Shown here: positions 28,555 to 38,723 of the stretch, piece by piece
Layout of the letters: every line of letters starts with the position of its first letter
Position numbering within the stretch: the first letter of the stretch is position 1
NCBI RefSeq assembly: GCF_007197555.1
Contig: NZ_CP041614.1
Span: forward strand, 3,588,001-3,652,000
Direction: 5' to 3'
Length of the DNA stretch: 64,000 bases
Source: Shewanella psychropiezotolerans
GTDB lineage: Bacteria; Pseudomonadota; Gammaproteobacteria; Enterobacterales; Shewanellaceae
The notes under the pieces: generated by a model
What the model was told of the DNA's origin: nothing
What the model saw: only the letters and a program-made list of their open reading frames with translations
Database searches by the model: none
Position numbers and translations under genes: made by a program

Positions 28555-29094
28555 TTGAACTCTATGACGAGATTCGCTCAATCCCGCCTCGCCTGGCTTA
28601 TCCTGGCAGGCACGGCGTTGGGACTCGAGTTATGCGCACTCTTCTTTCAATATGTAATGAAATTAGATCCTTGTGTGATGTGCATCTACCAGAGACTCGC
28701 TATCTTTGGCATCTTAGCCGCGGGCTTGATTGGCATTGTCGGCCATAAGAATCGTTTTGCTCGGCTAATAGCTGTTATAGCCTGGGGGGTCAGTGCCACT
28801 TGGGGGCTGAAACTAGCACTTGAGCTGGTCGATATGCAAACCAACCCATCTCCATTTGCGACTTGCTCTTTCCTACCCGAATTTCCTGCTTGGATGCCGC
28901 TCCATGAGTGGATGCCTGAAATCTTCCTTCCTACAGGTATGTGCAGTGATATTCCTTGGGAAATGATGGGAGTCACTATGGGACAATATATGATTGGGGC
29001 TTTCGCTGCTTACCTGATGGCCTTAGTTCTCTTCATTATCCCGGCTTTATCGGCCAGTAAGCCGAGACATGGATTCATCGCCGATTATAGGTAA
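28555..29094 (+). CDS. dsbB: Disulfide bond formation protein DsbB
   Basis: DsbB reoxidises periplasmic DsbA and passes electrons to quinones. The 179-residue protein has four helices and the two cysteine pairs: C40-V-M-C43 after the first helix, and C104 and C130 in the second periplasmic loop. The start is a TTG at 28555 preceded by ACGGAG; an ATG three codons later (28564) is possible. A gene order nhaB-dsbB is found in E. coli too. A strong terminator follows. Confidence 0.96.
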   Translation: MNSMTRFAQSRLAWLILAGTALGLELCALFFQYVMKLDPCVMCIYQRLAIFGILAAGLIGIVGHKNRFARLIAVIAWGVSATWGLKLALELVDMQTNPSPFATCSFLPEFPAWMPLHEWMPEIFLPTGMCSDIPWEMMGVTMGQYMIGAFAAYLMALVLFIIPALSASKPRHGFIADYR

Positions 29095-29105
29095 TCAACC
29101 AAAAC

Positions 29106-29131
29106 AAAAAACGCCCAGCCGGGCGTTTTTT
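29106..29131. terminator. Bidirectional terminator between dsbB and ycgN
   Basis: The near-symmetric hairpin AAAAAACGCCC-AGCC-GGGCGTTTTTT has A and T tracts on both sides and serves the convergent genes. Confidence 0.88.
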
Positions 29132-29159
29132 GTTTTCTATATCTGGTGAAATTAGTCGA

Positions 29160-29600
29160 CTAATTTAGGTCTCTCAACGGCCAGAGCACGATATGATCTT
29201 CCATGTATTTGACTTTAGTCTCGCAGATCACCTTATCTTGTGTCGACATGCCATTTTTATGCATCTGAGTTTTGGAACCAGTAATGAGTGGATGCCAACT
29301 CGGTAATGACTTACCTAAATATAAACGTCGATAGGCACAGCTATCCGGCAACCAGGTCAACTCGGCGACGTTATCCATGGTCACTTGAGTGCACGAAGGC
29401 ACATAGTCGAATCGGTTTGAATAGTGGGTACAATGGCCTTCATGGCTATCTAATAACTTACACGCCGCATTGGTGTAATAGAGCTCTTCGGTCTCATCAT
29501 CGATAATTTTATTCAAGCAACACTTACCACAGCCGTCACACAAAGACTCCCACTCTGAAGTATTCATCTGGGCTAAGGTTTTTTCTTTCCAAAATTCCAT
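29160..29600 (-). CDS. ycgN: YcgN-family cysteine-cluster protein
   Basis: This 146-residue cytoplasmic protein belongs to the YcgN/UPF0260 group of the YkgJ-type cysteine-cluster superfamily. The metal-binding signature CDGCGKCC is at residues about 21-28, with further cysteines in AACKLL, GHCTHY, PSCTQV and DSCAYRR, probably binding zinc or an iron-sulfur cluster. The function is not known in E. coli either. It lies with mltB-like and ycgL on the same strand, as in other gammaproteobacteria near minCDE. Confidence 0.93.
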   Translation of the reverse strand: MEFWKEKTLAQMNTSEWESLCDGCGKCCLNKIIDDETEELYYTNAACKLLDSHEGHCTHYSNRFDYVPSCTQVTMDNVAELTWLPDSCAYRRLYLGKSLPSWHPLITGSKTQMHKNGMSTQDKVICETKVKYMEDHIVLWPLRDLN

Positions 29601-29717
29601 TATTCAATTCTATAAAAAAGACGACTTTCGCAGGCTATTTTACACTAGTTAGCGAATTCATTGAAGCTCATGGCTCTCTGCATGATTCTCTATCTTAGTA
29701 AGACCTCAGGTTGAGCG

Positions 29718-30734
29718 TTATTTGATAGGAGGGTATTTCAATCTTTCAGACAGATAAGTCACAGATATGGCGAAATAGTCTGAGCGATTCCACACCAATA
29801 GTGAACGGTAGTTGTCATAAATCAGGTATTTTCGACCCGAGGGGCCGTCTGGCATGATGAGAGACACAGACATATCATCCCTAGCTGGTAATGCACTGCC
29901 ATCGAAGCGAGTGAGCCCAAGATTCGACCACTGTGAGAATGTCTTCTTCACCGTTAAGGAAGCGAGTTTGGCATCAAACTCTTGAGGAACTTTAACTTGT
30001 CGCCCCCAGGTTTCTTGATTTTTCCAGTCAGAGCTCTTTAGAAAAGCCGCTGCAGACGCCAACGCATCTAAGGTGTTATTCCAAATATCCTTGTTGCCAT
30101 CTCCGTTACCATCTTGAGCATAATCAAGATACATACTGGGTGTAAACTGAATCTGTCCCATACTGCCGGTTCTCGACGCCCTGAGATCATCGAAAGCCAT
30201 TTTCTTTTGGTCAAGAATTCTCAAGGCGGCGAAAAACTCATTTTTATATATGGAGGGTTCTTTACTTTCATAGGCTAAGGATGCGGTAACAGAAAGTACG
30301 GGGTAGCTAGTTAAATGGGCGCCATAATTGGATTCTATGCCCCACAGGGCTAAAATAAATCTGGGCTGAACCCCATACTTATCCCCCAAGGTTTCCAGCT
30401 CATCCTTGTGCTCCTTAAAAATGGCACGGGCTGTGATCACATTCGCGTCGGTTACTGTTGCCGGTAGGTATGTCTCAAGAGATGCTGGAAGGTTGAGGTC
30501 TTGCTTTGGCGGGGTAGATTGTTTAAATCGTTTAATCTTAGGAAATGCAGTTTCTATCGTGGCCTTATCGATGCCTAAATCGATGGCTTCTTGCTTTAAC
30601 TGAGACAAATACTCATTAAAACTACCCGCATTGCTTGGCTCATTGGCCAACACCGCTGGGGATGCCATCATCAATAATGGCATAACTAACAATCGCATCG
30701 CCCACATACGAGGCTTCTTTAGCACCATAAACAT
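29718..30734 (-). CDS. Lytic murein transglycosylase, MltB/SLT-2 type
   Basis: The enzyme cleaves the MurNAc-GlcNAc bond of peptidoglycan, producing 1,6-anhydro-muropeptides. The 338-residue precursor has a signal peptide (KKPRMWAMRLLVMPLLMMAS, cut near VLA) and no lipobox cysteine, so it is a soluble periplasmic protein. The catalytic glutamate is in ILALWGIESNYG (about residue 154). The motif GSMGQIQFTPSMYLDYAQDG and NGDGNKDIWN are characteristic of the SLT-2 family. It lies 12 bases downstream of ycgL on the same strand. Confidence 0.93.
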   Translation of the reverse strand: MFMVLKKPRMWAMRLLVMPLLMMASPAVLANEPSNAGSFNEYLSQLKQEAIDLGIDKATIETAFPKIKRFKQSTPPKQDLNLPASLETYLPATVTDANVITARAIFKEHKDELETLGDKYGVQPRFILALWGIESNYGAHLTSYPVLSVTASLAYESKEPSIYKNEFFAALRILDQKKMAFDDLRASRTGSMGQIQFTPSMYLDYAQDGNGDGNKDIWNNTLDALASAAAFLKSSDWKNQETWGRQVKVPQEFDAKLASLTVKKTFSQWSNLGLTRFDGSALPARDDMSVSLIMPDGPSGRKYLIYDNYRSLLVWNRSDYFAISVTYLSERLKYPPIK

Positions 30735-30746
30735 TCCCTATTCAGG

Positions 30747-31028
30747 CTATTTACCGCTGTAGCCAATCGCTTTCTTATGCTCTTCGAGTAAGTTAACCTT
30801 TGGAGGGGGCAGTTGTAAATAGTAACCTTTTTTAACCAGCTCACTTTTGACTTTATCTATGTCGGCAAAGCCCAAATGATCTCTTTTTGACAGGGGTAAC
30901 ATCATGACTAATGTTGGGGAACCAAACATCTCCATTAATGCCTCTGGGACACGTTCAAATTCATTACGTTTCTCAACAAAAAGATAACTGTCAGCCTTGA
31001 GGCGACTCTTATATACCGCACAGATCAT
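30747..31028 (-). CDS. ycgL: YcgL-domain protein
   Basis: YcgL proteins are about 90-110 residues with a single conserved domain. This one (93 residues) shows the opening MICAVYKSRLKADSYLFVEK and the core LGFADIDKVKSELVKKGYYL with QLPPP. The biochemical function is unknown. It is divergent from minC, the same arrangement as in E. coli, and is closely followed by the lytic transglycosylase gene, so both are probably one transcript. Confidence 0.94.
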   Translation of the reverse strand: MICAVYKSRLKADSYLFVEKRNEFERVPEALMEMFGSPTLVMMLPLSKRDHLGFADIDKVKSELVKKGYYLQLPPPKVNLLEEHKKAIGYSGK

Positions 31029-31149
31029 ATACTACCAACTTTCCAAACTATTCAACTTGCCAGTCACTGAGTCACACTATAACATGGAAGGTCAGGAATA
31101 TAATGCACATCAGCGTCAATGCTGATTATTTATAAAGAGCAATATCGGC

Positions 31150-31815
31150 ATGCAGAAACCCAGCCTAGAATTGAAAGGCTCCTCTTTTACGCTTTCTGTG
31201 CTTCATATCAATCATTTTGATCTGGAAAAAGTCGCAGCAGAGTTAGATAGCAAATTAGCTATCGCCCCTCAGTTTTTTATTGGCGCCCCTCTGGTTGTCA
31301 ATCTTAGCTCAATTACCGATCCCGATTATAACCTTGCCGCCCTCAAAGACCTGCTCATTTCGAGGCAACTCGTCATCGTTGGCATCACAGGCGCGATCAC
31401 AGAAGTGGCTACTCAAGCTAAAGATTTAGGCTTGGCACAGATCAAATCTGGCAAGCAAGCAAAAGCTCAACCACAAATGCCAAGGACCACCAAGATAGTG
31501 AAACAGAATGTCCGTTCGGGTCAGCAGATATATGCTAAGAACAGCGATCTGATCGTGGTTGGCACAGTCGGCAATGGCGCAGAGCTTATCGCCGATGGCA
31601 GCATTCATGTCTACGGCTCCCTTCGTGGTAAGGCAATGGCTGGGGCTGCGGGTGATAAACATGCGGTCATAATCGCAAAAACCATCGATGCCGAGCTGGT
31701 TTCCATCGCGGGTCAATATTGGCTAACGGAAAACATTCAAGCAAACAGCACAACGAAAAGTGGTTGTATTCGGCTAGACGGTGAATCTCTCACCATCGAA
31801 GCTCTACCACTTTAA
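31150..31815 (+). CDS. minC: Septum site-determining protein MinC
   Basis: MinC inhibits FtsZ polymerisation near the poles. The 221-residue protein has the N-terminal FtsZ-binding domain (about 1-100, [20 protein letters not shown]) and a C-terminal right-handed beta-helix domain that binds MinD (about 120-221, [40 protein letters not shown]). A short linker rich in K, Q and P separates them. It heads a minCDE operon; minD starts 28 bases after its stop. Confidence 0.97.
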   Translation: MQKPSLELKGSSFTLSVLHINHFDLEKVAAELDSKLAIAPQFFIGAPLVVNLSSITDPDYNLAALKDLLISRQLVIVGITGAITEVATQAKDLGLAQIKSGKQAKAQPQMPRTTKIVKQNVRSGQQIYAKNSDLIVVGTVGNGAELIADGSIHVYGSLRGKAMAGAAGDKHAVIIAKTIDAELVSIAGQYWLTENIQANSTTKSGCIRLDGESLTIEALPL

Positions 31816-31843
31816 AAAGACAGAAATAAGGATAGAAGCACAC

Positions 31844-32653
31844 ATGGCGCAAATTATTGTTGTCACCTCAGGTAAAGGCGGCGTAGGGAAAACAACTTCC
31901 AGTGCTGCAATTGCTACAGGTTTGGCATTGAAGGGACATAAAACTGTCGTTGTAGATTTTGATATTGGACTACGTAACTTAGATCTCATTATGGGCTGCG
32001 AACGTCGTGTGGTGTATGATTTTGTCAATGTCATCAATGGTGAAGCAAATCTCAGCCAAACCTTGATTAAAGATAAGCGCTGCGAAAAACTGTACATACT
32101 GCCAGCATCGCAAACCCGTGATAAAGATGCATTAACTAAGGAAGGCGTTGGCAAGGTTCTGCAAGATCTCGCTAAAGATTTCGAATATATCATCTGTGAT
32201 TCCCCCGCAGGTATCGAAACGGGTGCCATGATGGCACTCTATTTTGCCGATATCGCCATCGTCACGACAAACCCGGAAGTGAGCTCGGTGAGAGATTCCG
32301 ACCGTATTCTAGGCATGCTACAAAGTAAGTCGAAACGTGCCGAAGAAGGATTAGAGCCGGTTAAAGAGTATCTGTTACTCACCCGCTACTCTCCAAAAAG
32401 AGTATCGAGCGGAGAGATGCTAAGTGTAGAAGATGTTGAAGATATCCTCGCCATTCCACTTATCGGCGTGATTCCTGAGTCACAGGCGGTATTAAAGGCC
32501 TCAAACTCAGGTGTACCTGTGATCTTAGATCAAGAGAGTGATGCCGGAAAAGCATACAGCGACAGCGTGGACCGCCTACTGGGCGAGGAACTCCCGCTAC
32601 GTTTCGTCACCGAAGAGAAGAAAGGTTTCTTAAAAAGGATATTTGGGAGCTAA
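31844..32653 (+). CDS. minD: Septum site-determining ATPase MinD
   Basis: MinD is the membrane-associated ATPase that recruits MinC and oscillates with MinE. The start is at 31844 ([18 protein letters not shown]), with AAGGAT upstream; a longer frame from 31781 is spurious. The 269-residue protein shows the deviant Walker [10 protein letters not shown] (residues 10-18), switch segments and [11 protein letters not shown], and ends in an amphipathic membrane-targeting helix [11 protein letters not shown]. Confidence 0.98.
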   Translation: MAQIIVVTSGKGGVGKTTSSAAIATGLALKGHKTVVVDFDIGLRNLDLIMGCERRVVYDFVNVINGEANLSQTLIKDKRCEKLYILPASQTRDKDALTKEGVGKVLQDLAKDFEYIICDSPAGIETGAMMALYFADIAIVTTNPEVSSVRDSDRILGMLQSKSKRAEEGLEPVKEYLLLTRYSPKRVSSGEMLSVEDVEDILAIPLIGVIPESQAVLKASNSGVPVILDQESDAGKAYSDSVDRLLGEELPLRFVTEEKKGFLKRIFGS

Positions 32654-32655
32654 TT

Positions 32656-32913
32656 ATGTCTTTACTCGATTATTTCAAGACCAAGAAGAAACCCAATACG
32701 GCATCGACGGCAAAAGAACGCTTACAGATCATCGTCGCCCATCAAAGGGGCGAGCGTGATGCACCTGATTATTTTCCTCAGATGAAACAAGAGATCATCG
32801 AGGTGATCCGCAAGTATGTGCAGGTTGATACAGATCAGATATCCGTGCAGCTGGATCAAAATGATGACAGGTTATCAGTACTCGAACTGAATGTGACCTT
32901 ACCGGAAAAGTAA
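32656..32913 (+). CDS. minE: Cell division topological specificity factor MinE
   Basis: MinE stimulates MinD ATPase and drives pole-to-pole oscillation. The 85-residue protein has the N-terminal membrane helix [17 protein letters not shown], the MinD-binding stretch [17 protein letters not shown], and the C-terminal topological specificity domain with [10 protein letters not shown]. It starts two bases after minD stops. A strong terminator ends the operon. Confidence 0.98.
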   Translation: MSLLDYFKTKKKPNTASTAKERLQIIVAHQRGERDAPDYFPQMKQEIIEVIRKYVQVDTDQISVQLDQNDDRLSVLELNVTLPEK

Positions 32914-32936
32914 GTACACAGGCGTACAGTTAAACG

Positions 32937-32973
32937 AAAAAACCGCAGCACCTTTCTGATGCTGCGGTTTTTT
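32937..32973. terminator. Bidirectional terminator between minE and rnd
   Basis: Hairpin AAAAAACCGCAGCA ... TGCTGCGGTTTTTT with a 9-base loop lies between the convergent minE and rnd genes and serves both. Confidence 0.9.
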
Positions 32974-32987
32974 GTGTCTTGCGCCGA

Positions 32988-34106
32988 CTAAATATTTGAA
33001 AGCTTTAGTTCAGTCAATGCCGTCTCAACCAAATCCTTACGCCAGCCCGTCAATAACAAGGGCGACTCACCAGTTTTACCGTCCCACAACCACTGTAAAT
33101 ACCCGTGAATGTATCGCTTAGAGCCCAAGAGTTCGATAGGAACTTGCTGCTCCTCGGATATGCTAACCAGACAGTTCTTTATCGCCTTAAATGATGTTTT
33201 GTAGCCCGTTTTTAAGGCGATAACATCGATTGCCTTAGGCGGATTTTCGACATCGGCTGTGTTCAATAAGGCCAAAAGGTCCTTGCCGTGAATTCGCTTC
33301 TCCTGCTCGGTAAGCTCAATCATCTTAAAAAGATCTTGGCTATTTTTCGGCTGCTTCTTAGCTAACCCTATCAAGGCATGATCTTTAACCACAAAGCCTA
33401 CAGCCAAGTCTCGTGTGATGGCTTTTTTCAAGCGCCATCGAGCCAGTACCTTGAGGTAGGCCAACTGCCTTGGGCTCAATTGGAAGGCATTCTTAACTTT
33501 CAGGTAGGCTTGCTCCAGATCCGGCGGCGTTAATCGTCCTCGGGTCATTCGCTCTCCCTCCTCAATGACCCAAGCTAATCGCCCCTGCTCTTGCAGTTTT
33601 TCGAGCAACTGAGGATAGAGATTATAAAGATAATAGACATCGTTCGCGGCATAATTGAGCTGAGCCTCACTCAAGGGACGCTTCATCCAATCGGTACGCG
33701 ACTCTCCCTTATCTAAGCTGATATCTAACGTCTGCTCCACTAACTTAGCATAACCGAGTCCATGACCTAAGCCACACAAGGCGGCGGCGATCTGACTATC
33801 GAATAGATTAGCTGGTTGGCAATCCCCATTACGGGCAAAGACCTCGAGGTCTTCGCTACATGAATGCAGCACTGTGGTGATACCAGGCTCAGTCAGTAAA
33901 CTCCAAAACTCAGATAAATTATTGACAGCAACTGGGTCTATCAAAGCTAACGTCTTGCCATCATAGGCCTGTATTAAACCTAGACGGGCATAAAAGGTGC
34001 GGGTGCGGACAAACTCGGTATCTAATACCAATAGATCACTTTGTCGATATTGCGATACGAGTGCAGTTAAGCTCGCATCGTCCTCTATATATTCAAACGC
34101 TAACAA
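32988..34106 (-). CDS. rnd: Ribonuclease D
   Basis: RNase D is a 3'-5' exoribonuclease that trims tRNA precursors. The 372-residue protein has the DEDD exonuclease domain at about 1-170: LVLDTEFVRTRTFY (Exo I), LHSCSEDLEVF (Exo II), LNYAANDVYYLYNLY (Exo III, with the Y), followed by one or two HRDC domains (about 205-290; ELTEQEKRIHG). All catalytic acids appear present. The gene is followed on its own strand by the shared min terminator. Confidence 0.95.
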   Translation of the reverse strand: MLAFEYIEDDASLTALVSQYRQSDLLVLDTEFVRTRTFYARLGLIQAYDGKTLALIDPVAVNNLSEFWSLLTEPGITTVLHSCSEDLEVFARNGDCQPANLFDSQIAAALCGLGHGLGYAKLVEQTLDISLDKGESRTDWMKRPLSEAQLNYAANDVYYLYNLYPQLLEKLQEQGRLAWVIEEGERMTRGRLTPPDLEQAYLKVKNAFQLSPRQLAYLKVLARWRLKKAITRDLAVGFVVKDHALIGLAKKQPKNSQDLFKMIELTEQEKRIHGKDLLALLNTADVENPPKAIDVIALKTGYKTSFKAIKNCLVSISEEQQVPIELLGSKRYIHGYLQWLWDGKTGESPLLLTGWRKDLVETALTELKLSNI

Positions 34107-34134
34107 GGTCTTCTCCCAAGATTGTGTCGTTAAA

Positions 34135-34155
34135 AAGCCGGCATATAGCCGGCTT
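34135..34155 (-). terminator. Intrinsic terminator of fadD
   Basis: On the minus strand AAGCCGGC-TATAT-GCCGGCTT is followed by TTTAA. It lies 27 bases after the fadD stop and upstream of rnd. Confidence 0.8.
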
Positions 34156-34181
34156 AGAGAGAAAAGATATCAATGACAGGA

Positions 34182-35855
34182 TTAAGCTGACTTAACCTCA
34201 TCTCTTAGCTCTCTACGTAAGATTTTACCTACGTTGGTTTTCGGTAGCTCATCTCTGAATTCTACCAGCTTAGGCACTTTATATCCCGTTAAATGCAGTC
34301 GGCAATGGTCGATGATATCTCGTTCGCTTAAAGATTTATCACTTACCACCACAAACACCTTCACGGTTTCGCCTGAGATGTCACTAGGCACGCCCACGGC
34401 AGCCACTTCAACCACGGCCGAATGCATGGCGACCACTTCTTCGACTTCGTTGGGAAACACATTAAAACCAGACACAAGAATCATGTCTTTCTTACGATCG
34501 ACAACAAAGAAATAGCCCTTCTCATCCATATAACCGATATCGCCGGTAGCCAGATAACCCAGCTTATCGATGACGGTAGCGGTTTCTTCCGGACGTTGCC
34601 AGTAGCCAAGCATAATTTGCGGCCCCTTAGCAAACAACTCTCCAGTCTCTCCCTGAGCCAGGACCTTGCCATCATCATCACGAACCTGAATATCTGTCAT
34701 AGCAACGGGAAAGCCTATGGCACCGTTGTAACCAGCCAAGTTATAGGGGCAACACGTCACCAAAGGCGAAGCTTCGGTTAAGCCATAGCCCTCCAATAAC
34801 TTGGTCTTAGTGATATTCTGCCATTTCTCAGCGACGGCGCGCTGCACAGCCATGCCACCACCGATAGACAACTTCAGATTTGAAAAATCGAGTTTTCTAA
34901 ATTCTTCCGAGTTAACCAGCGCATTAAATAGGGTGTTAACCCCTGTAATCGCAGTATAGGGATGTTTCTTCAACTCACCGATAAAAGCGGGCAGATCCCT
35001 GGGATTAGTGATCAGTAGGTTATTCGCGCCTTTATGCATAAACAGCAGACAGTTCACCGTTAACGCGAAAATATGATAAAGCGGCAGCGCAGTAACAACA
35101 AACTCTTTGCCGTCGTTGAGCATAGGAGAGTATGCCGCATTGGCCTGGAGTAAGTTACTGACCACATTACCATGGGTCAACATCGCGCCTTTAGACACTC
35201 CCGTTGTACCACCTGTGTATTGCAAGAAAGCCAGATCATCTTTATTCAGCTTAGGCTTCACATATTGTAAGCGGCGCCCCTTGCTGAGGGATTTTCTCAT
35301 GGAAATAGCATGGGGAAGATCGAACTTTGGCACCATCTTCTTGATATATTTGACAACAAAGTTAACTAAGGTGCGTTTCGGAGCGCTAAGAAGATCACCG
35401 AGTCCGGTTAAAATAACACTCTCTACCGGCGTCTGCTCGACAACTTTTTCCAGGGTATGAGCGAAGTTAGACACGACGACTATGGCCTTGGCACCCGAGT
35501 CATTCAGCTGATGCTTCAATTCTCTCGGTGTGTAGAGGGGATTAACATTGACCACCACCATGCCGGCACGCAATACCCCAAACAAGGCAATAGGATATTG
35601 CAATAGGTTGGGCATCATGATGGCGACCCTATCACCCTTCTCTAACTTGAGCTCGTTCTGAAGGTAAGCCGCGAAAGCACGGCTGCGCTCTTCTAGTTTA
35701 CGATAGGTTAAAGTCGCGCCCATGTTAACGAAAGCGGGTTGGTCGGCAAATCGCGATACTGAAGTCTCAAACATGTCGACAAGCGAGCCGTACTCTTCAA
35801 CGTCGATCTCAGCGGGTACATCATCCGGTAAATTATCAATCCAAATCTGTTCCAC
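34182..35855 (-). CDS. fadD: Long-chain fatty-acid CoA ligase FadD
   Basis: FadD activates exogenous long-chain fatty acids to acyl-CoA, the entry step of beta-oxidation. The 557-residue protein has the AMP-binding P-loop [20 protein letters not shown], the GYGLTEASP motif, the [20 protein letters not shown] hinge segment, and [12 protein letters not shown] with the catalytic lysine near the end. Its neighbour upstream on the same strand is the frameshifted alpha/beta hydrolase. The divergent position of fadR/fadD targets in other Shewanella supports FadR control, but I saw no obvious operator. Confidence 0.97.
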   Translation of the reverse strand: MEQIWIDNLPDDVPAEIDVEEYGSLVDMFETSVSRFADQPAFVNMGATLTYRKLEERSRAFAAYLQNELKLEKGDRVAIMMPNLLQYPIALFGVLRAGMVVVNVNPLYTPRELKHQLNDSGAKAIVVVSNFAHTLEKVVEQTPVESVILTGLGDLLSAPKRTLVNFVVKYIKKMVPKFDLPHAISMRKSLSKGRRLQYVKPKLNKDDLAFLQYTGGTTGVSKGAMLTHGNVVSNLLQANAAYSPMLNDGKEFVVTALPLYHIFALTVNCLLFMHKGANNLLITNPRDLPAFIGELKKHPYTAITGVNTLFNALVNSEEFRKLDFSNLKLSIGGGMAVQRAVAEKWQNITKTKLLEGYGLTEASPLVTCCPYNLAGYNGAIGFPVAMTDIQVRDDDGKVLAQGETGELFAKGPQIMLGYWQRPEETATVIDKLGYLATGDIGYMDEKGYFFVVDRKKDMILVSGFNVFPNEVEEVVAMHSAVVEVAAVGVPSDISGETVKVFVVVSDKSLSERDIIDHCRLHLTGYKVPKLVEFRDELPKTNVGKILRRELRDEVKSA

Positions 35856-36041
35856 AAATCTCTCCTAAATCCCCACATCCAGTGGATATAAGCTTATCAG
35901 CCTATAAATAGCTTGAAAATCAACAAGCAAAATCACTGATTTTAATTATTTTTTTAATAAACACCAATTTCATACAAGTGTTTTAATTTCGATCATCATC
36001 ACATAAATAGAGTAAAAAACCTAGCCCCATTTTTCTTTATC

Positions 36042-36925
36042 TCATTTTCCCTCTTCAGACATAAAGACTAAGATCGCATCGGCGACTTGTTTCGCATTTC
36101 CCATATGCAGATGATGGTCGCCGGCTAACTCAATACAAGACAAGTGATTGAACCATAGTTGAGCCTTGGGCAATAATTGACTTATCTGCTCATAACCTGA
36201 TTCGGCTGTGATAATGAGTGTCTCAGTACTGTGATCTGTCATCAAGGCATCTACCTGCTCGAAGGTCAGTCTCAATGGAGAGTCTAATTTAAGCCGGGGA
36301 TCACTGCGCCAGCTGACACCCGTCCCCTCTCGTTGCATATTTCTATCGACTAACAAGCGACACCAAGCTTCATCGAGGCCGGTCAATCTTGCTCTGGCCT
36401 TGACCGCGAGTTCAATCGAGTCATAAACGGCCGCAGAGTTCACGCTCTTACTGACCATGCGAAGGTGACTGGCGAAGCTGTTTCTTAGTCTTAAATTATT
36501 TTTAGTGGCTGACTCGAATAATGGACTGATGGCTTCGATCAGCACTAGCTTCTTGACCCGTTCAGGAAAAGCCGCCGTATATGCTGCGGCGATGATTCCC
36601 CTAAAGAGTGACCTATGATGCCTACGAATGTTTCTTGTTCTTTGAGCTTGTTGATTAACAACTCAAGATCATAGAGGTAATCAATCCAATGTAATGGGTA
36701 TAATCCCGGCCTGTGCTCAGAATGGCCGTGGCCAGGCCAGTCAATCGCCAAGATCTGGTATTGAGGTAAGAACTCGGCCAAAGGCTCGAAACTGTTGGCA
36801 TTATCCAACCAGCCATGCAGGGCTAATAATAAGGGCTTATCAGCGCTTCCCCAACGACGTCCGGATAAACGTATATGGGGTAACTGTATCTGGACCTCAT
36901 TTTTTTCATCTCGAGTATGCAGCAT
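36042..36925 (-). CDS. Alpha/beta hydrolase, one frameshift in the sequence
   Basis: The coding sequence is split. The N-terminal part (from 36925) shows LLALHGWLDNANSFEPLAEF, IDWPGHGHSEHRP and GIIGHSLG, then loses one G in the run of four at 36598-36601. Restoring one G gives GHSLGGIIAAAYTAAFPERV then KKLVLIEAISPLFES, which joins the frame ending at 36042. The repaired protein has about 294 residues. Nucleophile serine is in GHSLGG and the histidine probably in AGDHHLHMGN. Its substrate is unknown; it lies beside fadD, as in related genomes. Probably intact in the living cell. Confidence 0.85.
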
Positions 36926-37010
36926 AGGACCTCATTGTGATCTTGTTAGTTAACACGCCCCATTTTCAGGGGGCGCAACAGTGCCATACTTAACCTAAGA
37001 TGTCAGTTAT

Positions 37011-37841
37011 TTATTGACTGTTTTTAGTAAATTTTAGTGTCATGCGATCGCTCTCACCTATGGCCAGATACTTTTCTTTATCAAGATCATCTAAGGCTAA
37101 CCTAGGCGGCAAGGTCCATACACCTTTAGGGTAATCTTTGGTGTCTTTAGTGTTGGCATTAATCTCGGATTTAGCGACTAAAGTGAAGCCCACTTTCTCG
37201 GCTAATGCGATCACTTTCGCCTCATCCATATAACCCGTTTTAGCGTCCATTCCCGCCTTGGCTCTGTGCTCGACTATGCCAAAGGTTCCACCGGATTTTA
37301 ACACTTTATAAGCCGACTCGAATACTGGCTCTAGCTGATCTTTCATCGCCCAGTTATGTAAGTTTCTAAATGTCAGTACAACATCGACACTGGCATCACC
37401 ACCCAAAACATAATGTGTCGGCGGATCGAACGTCACAGTCGTCGCTTTACCTAGCTGTTGACGATTATCTTGTAGCCAAGTTTCAAACTTCTTACCGGAC
37501 TTGGCTTTATAACCTTCACGTTTCTTCTCATCAATAGGCTGTGTATCGAAGTTCCCCGCAACATATTGGCCATCAACAGCCAAGTATGGCGCTAAGATCT
37601 CGGCATACCAGCCGCCACCGGGCCACAGTTCGATCACCTTATCGCTTGGATTGATGTCAAAGAACACTAAGGTCTCTAAAGGGTGACGAAAGTCATCTCG
37701 GCTGGCATTCTTATCTTGTCTAAAATCGCTATTCACCGCTTGCTGTAAACTGCTCACCCCATGACCATCAGAATGGGCTAAGGCGTTGAAACTCAGCGTG
37801 GCACTGACGAGCACGCCAGCCACAAACATGTTATTTCTCAT
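37011..37841 (-). CDS. Exported SAM-dependent methyltransferase-fold protein
   Basis: The 276-residue precursor has an N-terminal signal peptide (NNMFVAGVLVSATLSFNALA) and a class I methyltransferase domain: KVIELWPGGGWYAEILAPYL in place of the usual GxGxG glycine loop, DVVLTFRNLHNWAM and GGTFGIVEHRAKAGMD. The family is widespread in proteobacteria as putative periplasmic methyltransferases. As SAM is not expected in the periplasm, the fold may serve another purpose. It stands alone on the strand. Confidence 0.8.
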   Translation of the reverse strand: MRNNMFVAGVLVSATLSFNALAHSDGHGVSSLQQAVNSDFRQDKNASRDDFRHPLETLVFFDINPSDKVIELWPGGGWYAEILAPYLAVDGQYVAGNFDTQPIDEKKREGYKAKSGKKFETWLQDNRQQLGKATTVTFDPPTHYVLGGDASVDVVLTFRNLHNWAMKDQLEPVFESAYKVLKSGGTFGIVEHRAKAGMDAKTGYMDEAKVIALAEKVGFTLVAKSEINANTKDTKDYPKGVWTLPPRLALDDLDKEKYLAIGESDRMTLKFTKNSQ

Positions 37842-38006
37842 TATTGCTTCCCTGTATATAAGTTAATCATAAATCGGACTCGACTAACCTATCAGCAGCG
37901 AACTCAAAAACCAAGTGGGTTTAGCCGACCATAGGGAGGCTTACTGGCTGAAAGTGGAGGAGAAATGTAACAAAAAGATAATGAGTGGACTCAATCGAAT
38001 GATCAC

Positions 38007-38723
38007 TTACTTAATGGAACTGGTCTTAGATGCTGCCCTATCGACACGTTGCCAGCAAAGGAAGATCATCAAGGCGCTGAAGGCCAGCCAGATAAACACC
38101 CAGATCCAGGCTGGGATCCACGTGGCAGTCGCCAACATGGCAGCATCACCTTTGCCATTGAGGCCGAGCAAGACAGTAGGGCTGGCTAGGGCATTTAACA
38201 TGATCATCAGTGCCATGATCCTTAAGCCACAGCCCATGAAGCGGTTTTTATTTAATTTTAGCGGCAGCAGGAAGAGCACGGCAAGACTGGCTAAAATGGA
38301 GATAGTCAGCAGATCCCTCCCCCACAACAAGGTCGTCAATACAACCGCGCCGCCCAATAGGGCGAAGCTCACTCTTATGCCCTTGGGCCAAGTCGCCAGA
38401 ATAAAGATTAAATACCCCCAAAGAGCGGCACCGAAATAACCGCTGAAGCCGATAGCCACAGGCCAACCACCTTGGCTGAAACACAAGCCAGCACCATTGG
38501 GGAAAAGCTGAATATGGCTCACAGCGCCACCGGTCAATAAGGTGGCCAAGCCGTGTGAAAGCTCATGAAAATAACTTTCGAGCCATTTAAAAGGGACACT
38601 GATAAAAGGTAAACGTGTGATGAGCAAAGCGATTAAGAGTTCGACTAAGAAACGTCCCCGACTGGGAGCACCAGTGACAGGCAGGTTTATCTGAGTCTCG
38701 AGTGCGCCTGACTGATTAAGCAT
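38007..38723 (-). CDS. M50B-like membrane metalloprotease
   Basis: This membrane protein of about 238 residues has several predicted helices and the zinc motif HELSH (ESYFHELSHGLATLLTGG), followed by WGYLIFILATWP and further hydrophobic segments. This places it with the M50B-like family related to site-2 proteases. The second metal site expected in M50 proteases (NPDG) is not obvious, so activity is uncertain. The start at 38723 overlaps the stop of the preceding small gene by 8 bases, suggesting coupled translation; an upstream ATG at 38771 is possible. Confidence 0.75.
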   Translation of the reverse strand: MLNQSGALETQINLPVTGAPSRGRFLVELLIALLITRLPFISVPFKWLESYFHELSHGLATLLTGGAVSHIQLFPNGAGLCFSQGGWPVAIGFSGYFGAALWGYLIFILATWPKGIRVSFALLGGAVVLTTLLWGRDLLTISILASLAVLFLLPLKLNKNRFMGCGLRIMALMIMLNALASPTVLLGLNGKGDAAMLATATWIPAWIWVFIWLAFSALMIFLCWQRVDRAASKTSSIK

